A stretch of DNA of 18,735 nt, taken from Alphaproteobacteria bacterium UBA2947 (GTDB taxonomy: Bacteria > Pseudomonadota > Alphaproteobacteria > Rs-D84). Below are positions 6,442-13,105 of the stretch, piece after piece (position 1 is the first letter of the stretch; each line of letters opens with the position of its first letter). The notes beneath the pieces were generated by a model. That model had not been told where the DNA came from. It did not search any database and saw nothing but the letters and a program-made list of their open reading frames with translations. Position numbers and translations under genes: made by a program. The DNA lies in contig DEBV01000001.1 in assembly GCA_002348925.1 (NCBI GenBank), positions 1 to 18,735 on the forward strand, in the 5' to 3' direction.

Positions 6442-7710
6442 ATGCATGTAAATGAATTAAAGACAAAGTCGCCTCAACAATTGTTGAAGATGGCTGAAGA
6501 TATGGGGATTGAAAATCCTTCACAATTAAATGTGCAACAATTGCGTTTTGCTGTTATGCGTGTGTATGCCGCGGATAAATCTGTTGTTTTGATTGGCGAC
6601 GGTGTTTTGGAACGTATGCCTGATGGTTTTGGGTTCTTGCGTGCGCCAGAAAGCAATTATTTGGCGGGACCAGATGATTTATATGTTTCGCCAAATTTGA
6701 TAAAAAAATATGGCCTTAAGACTGGTGATTATGTCGAAGGTCAAATTCAGGCACCGCAAAATGAATCTGAACGCTATTTTGCGTTGGAAACTATCGAACG
6801 TGTTAATGGTGAAGACCCTGAAAAATTACGTCATCGTATTTCTTTTGATGATATGACTCCATTGTATCCTGATGAAAAATTACAAATGGAAGTTGTTAAC
6901 GATACTGACAAGGGACGTAATTTGTCTGCGCGTGTAATCGATTTGATTTCGCCAACTGGCAAGGGACAACGTTCACTGATTGTTGCGCCACCAAGAACTG
7001 GTAAGACAGTTATGTTGCAAAATATCGCACATTCTATTGCGACAAATTATCCTGATGTAAAATTGATAGTTCTTTTGATTGACGAACGTCCAGAAGAAGT
7101 TACGGATATGCAACGCAGTGTTCGTGGTGAAGTTATTTCTTCTACTTTTGATGAACCCGCAACACGTCATATTCAGGTTGCTGAAATGGTTATCGAAAAA
7201 GCAAAACGTTTGGTTGAAGCGGGTCAAGATGTCGTTATCTTGCTGGATTCTATAACTCGTTTGGGTCGCGCATATAATACAGTTGTTCCATCCAGCGGAA
7301 AAGTTTTGACTGGTGGTGTTGATGCGTATGCTTTGCAACGACCAAAGCGTTTCTTTGGTGCTGCGCGTAATATTGAAGGTGGCGGTTCGTTGACTATTAT
7401 TGCAACGGCTTTGATTGATACTGGTTCCAAGATGGACGAAGTTGTTTTCGAAGAATTTAAAGGAACGGGAAACAGCGAAATTATTTTGGACAGAAAATTA
7501 TCTGACAAACGCGTATACCCTGCGATAGATATTACAAAATCTGGTACCCGCAAAGAAGATTTGTTGGTTTCAAAAGATGTCTTGTCCAAAATGTATGTTT
7601 TGCGTCGTATAATTAACCCAATGGGAACTTTGGAAGCAATGGAATTCTTGTTGGATAAATTGCGATTAACAAAAACAAATGAAGACTTCTTTAATTCGAT
7701 GAATCAGTAA
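6442..7710 (+). CDS. rho: transcription termination factor Rho
   Basis: Rho is a hexameric RNA-dependent ATPase that pulls on nascent RNA and ends transcription. All domains are visible in 422 residues: the N-terminal helical domain beginning ELKTKSPQQLLKMAEDMGIEN, the cold-shock-like RNA-binding part with DGFGFLRAPESNYLAGPDDLYVS (61-83), Walker A APPRTGKT (182-189), LLIDERPEEVTDM (211-223), Walker B VVILLDS (264-270), the Q-loop region LTGGVDAYALQRPKRFFGAARN-like stretch from 289, and the R-loop SGTRKEDLL (367-375). The SD AAAAAAGG is 7 bases from the ATG. The gene has its own promoter and an intrinsic terminator immediately after the stop. The N-terminus lacks the long low-complexity insertions of some Rho proteins and fits alphaproteobacterial Rho. 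Confidence 0.98.
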   Translation: MHVNELKTKSPQQLLKMAEDMGIENPSQLNVQQLRFAVMRVYAADKSVVLIGDGVLERMPDGFGFLRAPESNYLAGPDDLYVSPNLIKKYGLKTGDYVEGQIQAPQNESERYFALETIERVNGEDPEKLRHRISFDDMTPLYPDEKLQMEVVNDTDKGRNLSARVIDLISPTGKGQRSLIVAPPRTGKTVMLQNIAHSIATNYPDVKLIVLLIDERPEEVTDMQRSVRGEVISSTFDEPATRHIQVAEMVIEKAKRLVEAGQDVVILLDSITRLGRAYNTVVPSSGKVLTGGVDAYALQRPKRFFGAARNIEGGGSLTIIATALIDTGSKMDEVVFEEFKGTGNSEIILDRKLSDKRVYPAIDITKSGTRKEDLLVSKDVLSKMYVLRRIINPMGTLEAMEFLLDKLRLTKTNEDFFNSMNQ

Positions 7711-7713
7711 AAT

Positions 7714-7738
7714 AAAACCGCCGTTTCGGCGGTTTTTT
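7714..7738 (+). terminator. intrinsic terminator of rho
   Basis: AAAACCGCCG and CGGCGGTTTT (7714-7723 with 7727-7736) form a 10-bp perfect stem around a TTT loop, with a T-run to 7738. It lies 4 bases after the rho stop and only 4 bases before the SD of the next gene. Confidence 0.93.
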
Positions 7739-7754
7739 CATAAAGGTTTTATAA

Positions 7755-7982
7755 ATGACAAAAGTATATATAATACTGTTAATGTGCGCTTTGGTTTATG
7801 GCGCATTTTTTTATGGAAAAAATATTGGCGTTTCAAAATGTGAAATACAAAACTTGCAAAACAAAATAAATACAACAGAACAAAATCGAATAAACGAAAG
7901 GAATATAAATGATACGGTTTTTAAAACTGGGGTGGCTGATATTCGTCGCATCTTGCGCGATAAATACTCAATCGCAGAATAG
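7755..7982 (+). CDS. putative inner-membrane spanin-like protein (Rz-like)
   Basis: The 75-residue product has an N-terminal membrane helix (about residues 4-20, IILLMCALVYGAFFYG) followed by a polar, helix-prone segment rich in Asn, Glu and Gln (KCEIQNLQNKINTTEQ) that could form a coiled coil, ending in ADIRRILRDKYSIAE. This is the layout of inner-membrane spanins, which in phage lysis link to a small outer-membrane lipoprotein and fuse the two membranes. The next gene starts inside this one in the +1 frame and encodes exactly such a lipoprotein. The SD AAAGG lies at 7742-7746. It is shorter than lambda Rz (153). No other phage genes are nearby, so this could also be a small chromosomal envelope protein. 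Confidence 0.6.
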   Translation: MTKVYIILLMCALVYGAFFYGKNIGVSKCEIQNLQNKINTTEQNRINERNINDTVFKTGVADIRRILRDKYSIAE

Positions 7983-8091
7983 GGCGCAGTGCAGTTGTGA
8001 TATAATATATGGGCATGCGTCAGATTGGGAAAATATAAGCGATGATTTGGCGCGAAATATTTACAAACACAATCTTAAATGTGAAAACTAA
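7909..8091 (+). CDS. putative outer-membrane spanin-like lipoprotein (Rz1-like)
   Basis: This 60-residue frame starts 74 bases before the end of the preceding gene, in the +1 frame. It has a strong SD, AAAGGA at 7897-7902, 6 bases before the ATG, so real translation is likely. The N-terminus is a lipoprotein signal with lipobox VASC, making C16 the acylated residue. The mature part is about 45 residues, similar to mature lambda Rz1 (40), and holds C28, C30 and C58. Its end (DWENISDDLARNIYKHNLKC) resembles what I remember from small genes downstream of Rz-like genes in alphaproteobacterial phages, which I cannot verify here. It lacks the Pro-rich character of lambda Rz1. It ends exactly where the convergent ureohydrolase gene ends. 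Confidence 0.6.
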   Translation: MIRFLKLGWLIFVASCAINTQSQNRAQCSCDIIYGHASDWENISDDLARNIYKHNLKCEN

Positions 8092-8931
8092 TCAAATGTT
8101 TTTTGCGACAATTCCGACCAATTCTTGCACAGCGTCTGCGCTTTCTTTGTCGTTTGAGACCGCGTATTCAACGAATTCAAAATTTATTGCATCTTTAAAT
8201 TCTTGGACAAAATCGCGTGCACAATCTATCGATAATCCGTTTGGTTCGGGCACCCAAACGTCTTTGAAAAATTTTGGATCTATGCCGTCAAAATCAAAAG
8301 ACACAATAAATTTTTTATCCCCGATACGTTTACGGATTTCATTGAACGCTTTGCGCCAATCAGACGATGTTTGCAGTTGAGCAGGTGTGCGATAAAAAAT
8401 GTTATTGTCTTTTACATACTTGATTTCAGACGGTTCAAATGAACGCGAACCAAAATAAAATAAATTTTCATGTTTCAGCGCGGGCTTTTTATGTTGCAAC
8501 GATAACCATCTTGTATCGCCTTCACCCAAAAGATGTCGAACATTTGTACCATGTGGTGCGCCAGAAGCTTCGGATTTAGAAGATTCTGGGGTATGAATAT
8601 CAAAATGTGCATCAAAGTAAACCAGACATAAATCTTCATCAGGATATTGGTCTGCGATTTTTGCAAAGTGTGAAAAATTTACGCTGTGGTCGCCACCTAT
8701 GAAAATATGTTTTTCACATGGTGTGTTTGCATATATTTTTTTATGCACATTGAAAGCGTCTTCAAATCTGTCTGTTATTGAATCAAGATCATCGATTCGG
8801 TCAGAAGCAATAATTGTCCAATCTGCATTTGAAAACATTTTTTGTATGGCACGTGGTGCCAAAGCAGGCCCACCGTCCCGTATTTTTGCCGTTGCACCAC
8901 GGCTGTATTCTATACCAAGGAATTTAATCAT
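8092..8931 (-). CDS. ureohydrolase family enzyme (arginase/agmatinase/formimidoylglutamase type)
   Basis: The enzyme should hydrolyse a guanidino-type bond (in arginine, agmatine, formimidoylglutamate or a similar substrate) with two Mn2+ ions in the cytoplasm. At 279 residues it has typical length. Metal ligands are visible: H82 in GGDHS, D107, H109 and D111 in DAHFDIH (with H113), and D213 and D215 in SFDFDGIDP. The GAPHGTNVRHL segment (124-134) fits the substrate loop near the active site. E255 in VEYAVSN probably replaces the C-terminal active-site glutamate region. Which substrate is used cannot be read from the sequence. The start ATG overlaps the stop of the upstream Cys-rich gene by 8 bases, with AGAGAG as SD, so it is translationally coupled to an exported protein, an unexpected partner for a metabolic enzyme. 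Confidence 0.9.
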   Translation of the reverse strand: MIKFLGIEYSRGATAKIRDGGPALAPRAIQKMFSNADWTIIASDRIDDLDSITDRFEDAFNVHKKIYANTPCEKHIFIGGDHSVNFSHFAKIADQYPDEDLCLVYFDAHFDIHTPESSKSEASGAPHGTNVRHLLGEGDTRWLSLQHKKPALKHENLFYFGSRSFEPSEIKYVKDNNIFYRTPAQLQTSSDWRKAFNEIRKRIGDKKFIVSFDFDGIDPKFFKDVWVPEPNGLSIDCARDFVQEFKDAINFEFVEYAVSNDKESADAVQELVGIVAKNI

Positions 8932-9814
8932 TATAACTCTCTATAACACTTTCTGCGGCATCTTGGATTCTTTGCAGGCTTTTTTCATATGTTTCACAAT
9001 CACGTGCAATTTCAGATTTGTACGCGTCGCGCAAATTTGATGCCATATAATAACATGCGCGTAAATGTTGGGAACAATATTGATGGCCAGTATTAAATGC
9101 GTTTTGTCCGCGGATACGACTTTGTGCATCTGCCCATTCAATGTTAAGTGCGTTATCTATTTTTACCCATGGGTTATCATCTGTTTGTGTACCAACAGTT
9201 TGGTCCCAGTATTCTTTGATTTCGTCACTTGTTGCATTTGTACCGTATTGCAGACGAATAATTTTTTGAATCAACTCGTCTATTTTATTTTGATATTTTG
9301 CATCTATCTGTGCTAATTTCGCACTGCAATAGCAACGATTATAGGCAGTCTCTTCACGTTTGCAATAATCTTCCATACATTCTTTATAGTCAGACATACA
9401 ACGTTGTGATGAAGGTTTTTCGTTTGTTGTGTAAAAAGTTGATGTTGTACGGGTTGTATTAGCACTTCGTACACGTACAGGTGTGGTCGCGGCGCGTGCG
9501 TTCATGGTGGTGTTATTATTTGCCACGCGTGCCTTTGTGTTGGAACGTTGAACAACGCGACGTGGCTGTGAAGAAGTTGTGTTTATTGCACTGCGAACGG
9601 TTCTTGTAGTTGAACGTGGAACAACAGAACGTCTGCTTGTTGCGTCAGATATATCTTTTGCGTTTGTATTGGTTTTCGTATTGTTTAATACATAAGGATA
9701 CATGTCATCGTGTGATGTTACTGTATTAAACTTTTTTGGAATATAGTTATTCACAGCATACACATTTGTTGCCGCTATCATTATTGCAATAAAAACGAAA
9801 AATGACTTCCTCAT
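8924..9814 (-). CDS. exported Cys-rich protein of unknown function
   Basis: I take the ATG at 9814 because it begins a signal peptide (MRKSFFVFIAIMIAATNVYA); the frame is open up to 9895 but would place 27 polar residues before it. The 296-residue product has a low-complexity Thr/Arg/Asn/Ser region (about 45-130), then a Cys module C139-x6-C146-x4-C151-x9-C161-x-C163, a helical segment (QNKIDELIQKIIRLQYG), and three more Cys (247, 254, 273). Eight Cys in the mature part suggest disulfides and a periplasmic or surface site. There is no good SD, only A-rich sequence, 44 bases after the stop of the GH108 gene, so it is probably in the same transcript. I do not recognise a named family. Confidence 0.75.
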   Translation of the reverse strand: MRKSFFVFIAIMIAATNVYAVNNYIPKKFNTVTSHDDMYPYVLNNTKTNTNAKDISDATSRRSVVPRSTTRTVRSAINTTSSQPRRVVQRSNTKARVANNNTTMNARAATTPVRVRSANTTRTTSTFYTTNEKPSSQRCMSDYKECMEDYCKREETAYNRCYCSAKLAQIDAKYQNKIDELIQKIIRLQYGTNATSDEIKEYWDQTVGTQTDDNPWVKIDNALNIEWADAQSRIRGQNAFNTGHQYCSQHLRACYYMASNLRDAYKSEIARDCETYEKSLQRIQDAAESVIESYND

Positions 9815-9858
9815 GCTTTTTATTTTAGTGTGTTTTACACAAATAAACAAGTATATTT

Positions 9859-10914
9859 TTATCTGTAAAGAGGTTCTGTTGGTTGGACATGACAACCGTT
9901 TTTGCGTTTTAATTCAATTGCGTTTTTGTATCCTCTGCTTACACTGCCATTATAGCGACGACGTGCAATATCTTGTAAAAAAGTATCGCGATAATTCAAC
10001 CAATCATTGTGTATGTCGCCATTATAATTATTAACAGCGTTTATCATTTCGTTGTCCACAGATGAAGTTTTTTTAGGTAATCCTAAGAAACGTCTGAATT
10101 GAGATAATGCAGTACCTGGGCCACTGGCCATGCAAGCCAAAAATATATCTGTGGCAATAACGTCTGGCAATTTGTCTATGTTATAGTTTTTCCAATATCT
10201 GTTGTAATAAATTTCTTCTGCTTCTGCACGAGATTTTACAACAACCCCAGAACACTTTGGGTTTGACCCAATTCCGTAGCAAGTATAACCACAAGGGTCA
10301 TTTTTTATTGTTCCGCATCCTCCTTCTTTTCTGAATACGGTAATCAGTCCTTTTTCAAAAGCAGGGTGTACGTTTTCGTATTTGCCAGTAGTGTAAATTA
10401 TATTCGGAAAATGTCTGTCTTTTGCCGCAGGATAACAAGAGCCAGCATTTACATAATTGTTTTCAACAACTTTTCCACCGCCAATTGTTTTTCCAGAAAA
10501 ACTGGATTGTTGTGCTGGTTGGGTTCTTTGTGGTTGTTGAGTTTGTTGGTTTGATAGGGCGGGTTGTTGCGGTGTTTCAGACGCTTGAGTCGGCAAAATG
10601 CACTCTGTGTCGTCATCAGGATATTTCCCACAATATTCATTCAGAGGCATTGTCTGCCTGTCTGCTTTTTGTTGTTCTTCCTTTGCTTCGTTTTTTGCAA
10701 TCATACTGTCTGTAAAAATTTCTTCGCCTGGTACAATGTTTAATTCCTGATAAGCCTTTTTATCAAGGAAGGGTTTGTATCCTTCTGTTGCGATTTCTAC
10801 GCGTGATTTAAAAGACAAATCTTGTGCAGTGCCTGGAAATTGGCTGGCCGATAACTTCCCATACGCGGGGACAGTCATTCCAACAATAAAGACAAAGTAA
10901 AAAAATCCTTTCAT
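9859..10914 (-). CDS. exported GH108-like N-acetylmuramidase
   Basis: The protein should cut the glycan strand of peptidoglycan in the periplasm or outside. It has 351 residues: a signal peptide (MKGFFYFVFIVGMTVPAYG), a spacer with a Gln/Pro-rich stretch (about 113-138), and a C-terminal catalytic region from about 180. FEKGLITVFRKEGG (186-199) matches the GH108 motif with the catalytic Glu, E197. CYGIGS (212-217), EAEEIYYNRYWKNYNIDKLP (231-250) and the GPGTALSQFRRFLGL (265-279) follow in the family order, and the tail resembles the C-terminal peptidoglycan-binding part. The family includes phage N4 endolysin and the secretion activator ZliS. Four extra Cys near the active site (200, 208, 212, 221) are unusual for a cytoplasmic endolysin and fit an exported enzyme. 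It heads a three-gene operon. Confidence 0.8.
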   Translation of the reverse strand: MKGFFYFVFIVGMTVPAYGKLSASQFPGTAQDLSFKSRVEIATEGYKPFLDKKAYQELNIVPGEEIFTDSMIAKNEAKEEQQKADRQTMPLNEYCGKYPDDDTECILPTQASETPQQPALSNQQTQQPQRTQPAQQSSFSGKTIGGGKVVENNYVNAGSCYPAAKDRHFPNIIYTTGKYENVHPAFEKGLITVFRKEGGCGTIKNDPCGYTCYGIGSNPKCSGVVVKSRAEAEEIYYNRYWKNYNIDKLPDVIATDIFLACMASGPGTALSQFRRFLGLPKKTSSVDNEMINAVNNYNGDIHNDWLNYRDTFLQDIARRRYNGSVSRGYKNAIELKRKNGCHVQPTEPLYR

Positions 10915-10924
10915 AATACATAGT

Positions 10925-10933
10925 ATTTTATCA
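10925..10933 (-). promoter_or_regulatory. extended -10 of the GH108 gene
   Basis: On the - strand TGATAAAAT is an extended -10 (TG-N-TAAAAT). Transcription would start near 10918, only about 4 bases from the ATG at 10914, and no SD precedes that ATG. The mRNA would be nearly leaderless. The -35 region is not recognisable. Confidence 0.5.
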
Positions 10934-10974
10934 CGAAAAGGCTAATAAAATAACATTTTTTTGACTGAAAATAA

Positions 10975-11003
10975 TTGACAGAAGCAATTTTTTGTGTTAT
11001 TTA
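10975..11003 (+). promoter_or_regulatory. sigma-70 promoter of the 11035 gene
   Basis: TTGACA at 10975-10980 and TATTTA at 10998-11003 are 17 bases apart, and TG sits one base before the -10. A TTGACT lies further upstream at 10961. The SD AAAGGGAT follows before the ATG. Confidence 0.7.
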
Positions 11004-11034
11004 ATGTTGGCTTTAATAACTAAAGGGATGAATT

Positions 11035-11460
11035 ATGGGCGGATATATTGGAACCACAAAGAGAGATGTCGAATACTTGATAGATTCTGTTATGGAACCA
11101 GGGGTCAGTGTTGAACGTGAAATTCGTACAAAACCAGTTCGTGCTGACAAGGCTGGCATAAGAATCATTTATCATTTTTACAAAAATAACAGCAAACTGT
11201 TTTCAGTATGTGTGTTGCCAAAAAGTAATTCTATAACAAACGATTTTTATAAATTAGACAATCCAGAACTGTCAATATTGTGCGACAGCGCATCGTCAGA
11301 TTTTGTATGCAAAGGTGATGACAGTTTTCGTGAAATGCGCGTACTTTGCCAATTGGCAGAAAAAATGTATGAAACACAAAATGCGTTGGTGAAAATGAAA
11401 TCACTGCAAACCCAAACAAAAGCGCAGGTAAATAAAGAAATCTCTTCGCATAAGAAATAA
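11035..11460 (+). CDS. 141-residue cytoplasmic protein of unknown function
   Basis: The start has a good SD (AAAGGGA, 7 bases before the ATG) and a matching promoter. The protein has no signal peptide or membrane helix. Residues about 20-75 look like mixed beta strands (AGIRIIYHFYKNNSKLF, then VCVLPKS), and the last third is a Lys/Gln-rich helix (VLCQLAEKMYETQNALVKMK). Four cysteines are scattered (VCVLP, LCDS, VCKG, LCQ). It is transcribed alone and ends at a bidirectional terminator. I do not recognise the family. Confidence 0.7.
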   Translation: MGGYIGTTKRDVEYLIDSVMEPGVSVEREIRTKPVRADKAGIRIIYHFYKNNSKLFSVCVLPKSNSITNDFYKLDNPELSILCDSASSDFVCKGDDSFREMRVLCQLAEKMYETQNALVKMKSLQTQTKAQVNKEISSHKK

Positions 11461-11476
11461 TTTTCATAAAGAAAAT

Positions 11477-11505
11477 AAAAAACCGACCAAAAGGTCGGTT
11501 TTTTT
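11477..11505. terminator. bidirectional intrinsic terminator
   Basis: AAAAAACCGACC and GGTCGGTTTTTT (11477-11488 with 11493-11504) form a 12-bp perfect stem with an AAAA loop and T-runs on both strands. It serves the convergent genes ending at 11460 (+) and 11519 (-). Confidence 0.93.
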
Positions 11506-11518
11506 GTTTTGTGATTTT

Positions 11519-11785
11519 TTATCTGGTTTTAACAAATCCAGCTTTTAATTTTTCTACTGTTAAGTTTTTGACAAGACAGCCCCTTTCTACTTCGATTATA
11601 TCACCGCGTTCGATATATGCTTCTTCATAGCTCGCTCTATATATGTTGAAATCAAAAGTCGCTATTTTCCCTTCTTTATTTATGCACTGTACATATTTGT
11701 GTATTCCAACGATATCGCGGTCTTTATAAGAGGAGCTGTATGTACCCAACACAAGAAATGTTCCAGAAATTTTATCATCTATCAT
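11519..11785 (-). CDS. 88-residue protein of unknown function
   Basis: The frame is open to 11821 but the first ATG overlaps the -10 box; the ATG at 11785 has a proper SD (AAAAAGGA, about 8 bases away) and is used here. The protein looks beta-rich (SGTFLVLGTYSSSYKD, HKYVQCINKEGKIATFDFNI, GDIIEVERGCLVKN), with no signal peptide and two Cys. GDIIEVERG with preceding strands recalls small OB-like or SH3-like barrels, but this is only an impression. It is monocistronic with a strong promoter. Function unknown. Confidence 0.65.
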   Translation of the reverse strand: MIDDKISGTFLVLGTYSSSYKDRDIVGIHKYVQCINKEGKIATFDFNIYRASYEEAYIERGDIIEVERGCLVKNLTVEKLKAGFVKTR

Positions 11786-11819
11786 ATTCAAATCCTTTTT
11801 ATAATAATTTTGTTTAGGC

Positions 11820-11847
11820 ATTATAGACGAATGATTTTGATTGTCAA
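11820..11847 (-). promoter_or_regulatory. consensus sigma-70 promoter (- strand)
   Basis: On the - strand TTGACA (11847-11842) and TATAAT (11825-11820) are perfect and 16 bases apart. Transcription should start near 11813, which excludes the ATG at 11821. Confidence 0.85.
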
Positions 11848-11895
11848 ATGTTTCGGAAGAATATGGTCGGATTAAATCTCTCTGTTTGCTGGATT

Positions 11896-12363
11896 TTATT
11901 TGATAATTTCTGCGGTTTTATTAACCTTTTTCACTTTTTTCATCATTTCTGGTATGTTTTTATTATAACCTTGCGACCAAATCAATAATCTGAATAATGT
12001 AATCAGGTTTTCATTGTATGGGTTAGGTTCAATATGAAATATTCTTTTAAGAGAGCGTTTAATAATACGGTATTGGCGAACCCATGTAGCAGGTTTTAAA
12101 ATTATAATTCTGTCAGCGTGTTCAAGTATAGGAATAATCCAATCTTTTACATAAACGCCTTCGATAATCCAACTATCGTTTTCAGATAAAATTTTATCGC
12201 GCAATTTTAAACGTTCTTCTTTTGGGCGTTCACGATTAAAAGAACCGTGTTCCCATTTTATGTCATCTAAATCAAAATGGGGAATATTCATTTCCGCAGA
12301 AAGTTTTTTTGCGTAAGTTGTTTTGCCACTGCCTGGGCCACCAGAAATAAATATCTTTGTCAT
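11896..12363 (-). CDS. P-loop kinase, adenylate-kinase-like (topology-modulation/FlaR-type)
   Basis: A 155-residue cytoplasmic P-loop NTPase. I use the ATG at 12363, which has the SD AAGGTG 7 bases upstream; the GTG at 12372 lies within that SD. Walker A is GGPGSGKT (8-15). HFDLDDIKW (about 32-40) and WIIEGVY (about 68-74) are the pattern of small nucleotide-kinase-like proteins often annotated as topology modulation or AAA_17 ATPases. A basic helix (WVRQYRIIKRSLKR) may form the lid. The substrate is unknown; members of this group are frequently misannotated as adenylate or shikimate kinase. It has its own promoter and no terminator before the downstream gene promoter. Confidence 0.8.
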   Translation of the reverse strand: MTKIFISGGPGSGKTTYAKKLSAEMNIPHFDLDDIKWEHGSFNRERPKEERLKLRDKILSENDSWIIEGVYVKDWIIPILEHADRIIILKPATWVRQYRIIKRSLKRIFHIEPNPYNENLITLFRLLIWSQGYNKNIPEMMKKVKKVNKTAEIIK

Positions 12364-12383
12364 AATTCGCACCTTGTTTTTTT

Positions 12384-12392
12384 ATTATATCA
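12384..12392 (-). promoter_or_regulatory. extended -10 of the P-loop kinase gene
   Basis: On the - strand TGATATAAT is identical to the extended -10 of the 3771 gene. Transcription would start near 12377, leaving a 14-base leader that holds just the SD AAGGTG. Confidence 0.6.
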
Positions 12393-12473
12393 TAACAATT
12401 TCGAAAAGTTTTGTGTTTTGTTCTGTTGGGACAGCAATTTTTGAACAGAGATTAAGAGATTTTTACCAAAATA

Positions 12474-12499
12474 AAAACCACCACAAAAGTGGTGGTTTT
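12474..12499. terminator. terminator-like hairpin between divergent genes
   Basis: AAAACCACCAC and GTGGTGGTTTT (12474-12484 with 12489-12499) form an 11-bp perfect stem with an AAAA loop. The longer T-rich tail is on the - strand (TTTTTATTTT), so it may end a - strand transcript. It lies between two divergent genes, where a terminator is not expected. Confidence 0.6.
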
Positions 12500-12580
12500 G
12501 AATTTCGTGGTCGTTCTGAGATGGCAATTTGCGAACTGAGATTATACAGATTGGAAGAGAGATTAGAAAATATTTAAGTA

Positions 12581-12609
12581 TTGAAAAATGACATGTATTG
12601 GAATATAAT
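12581..12609 (+). promoter_or_regulatory. sigma-70 promoter of the 12636 lipoprotein
   Basis: TTGAAA at 12581-12586 and TATAAT at 12604-12609 are 17 bases apart. A second TATAAT lies at 12615-12620. The SD AGAGGAG follows closely before the ATG. Confidence 0.8.
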
Positions 12610-12635
12610 CACAATATAATCAAAGAGGAGTAGAT

Positions 12636-13043
12636 ATGAAAAAAATTCTTTTATTTGTAATTTGTACAGTTATGTTATCTGGGTGTACATCTTTAACCAG
12701 ACAAGAACATATGCAATTGCGTGAATTGCAAGCACAGGGTGTGACTGTCGACAAGCCAGTTGGTAATTTTGAAAAACCTGCATCTGGTGTAACAGCTGGT
12801 GCTTTGAACTTACTTCCTGGTATCGGTAATTTTTATCTTGGCACAGGTAATGCCGCAGAATCTTCTCATGTTTTGTACGGTGTTTTGAATTTATTAACTT
12901 GGCCACTTTCTATTTTATGGGGGGTTCCAGAGGCAGCGATAGATGCGGATAATATAAACAAACGAGAAATGTTATATTATTACACATACGATGAACAAGG
13001 AAAACAAGCTTTGAAAAAAGCAAAAATCACATTAACAAAGTAA
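12636..13043 (+). CDS. small lipoprotein of unknown function
   Basis: The 135-residue protein has a lipoprotein signal with lipobox LSGC (C17 acylated). A short polar linker (RQEHMQLRELQAQGV) precedes a conserved-looking core, VGNFEKPASGVTAGALNLLPGIGNFYLG (about 42-70), then a hydrophobic segment NLLTWPLSILWGVPEAAIDA (about 85-104) and NKREMLYYYTY. I recall similar short lipoproteins in phage-related and proteobacterial genomes but cannot name a family. The SD AGAGGAG is strong. It is monocistronic with its own promoter and terminator. The LLPGIGNFYL and hydrophobic segments suggest contact with a membrane. Confidence 0.75.
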   Translation: MKKILLFVICTVMLSGCTSLTRQEHMQLRELQAQGVTVDKPVGNFEKPASGVTAGALNLLPGIGNFYLGTGNAAESSHVLYGVLNLLTWPLSILWGVPEAAIDADNINKREMLYYYTYDEQGKQALKKAKITLTK

Positions 13044-13076
13044 TGTGATAAAACACCACAAAGAATTCGAACTATG

Positions 13077-13104
13077 AAAAAGGTTAGTTTTCTAACCTTT
13101 TTTT
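13077..13104 (+). terminator. intrinsic terminator of the lipoprotein gene
   Basis: AGGTTAG and CTAACCT (13081-13087 with 13092-13098), extended by A/T pairs, close a TTTT loop and are followed by a T-run to 13104. Confidence 0.88.
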
Positions 13105-13105
13105 G

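Noticed and set aside
12323..12577. + strand open frame of 84 codons as a gene
   Set aside because: Its start is antisense inside the P-loop kinase gene and it has no SD. Only its second half has an interesting repeat, reported as a finding.
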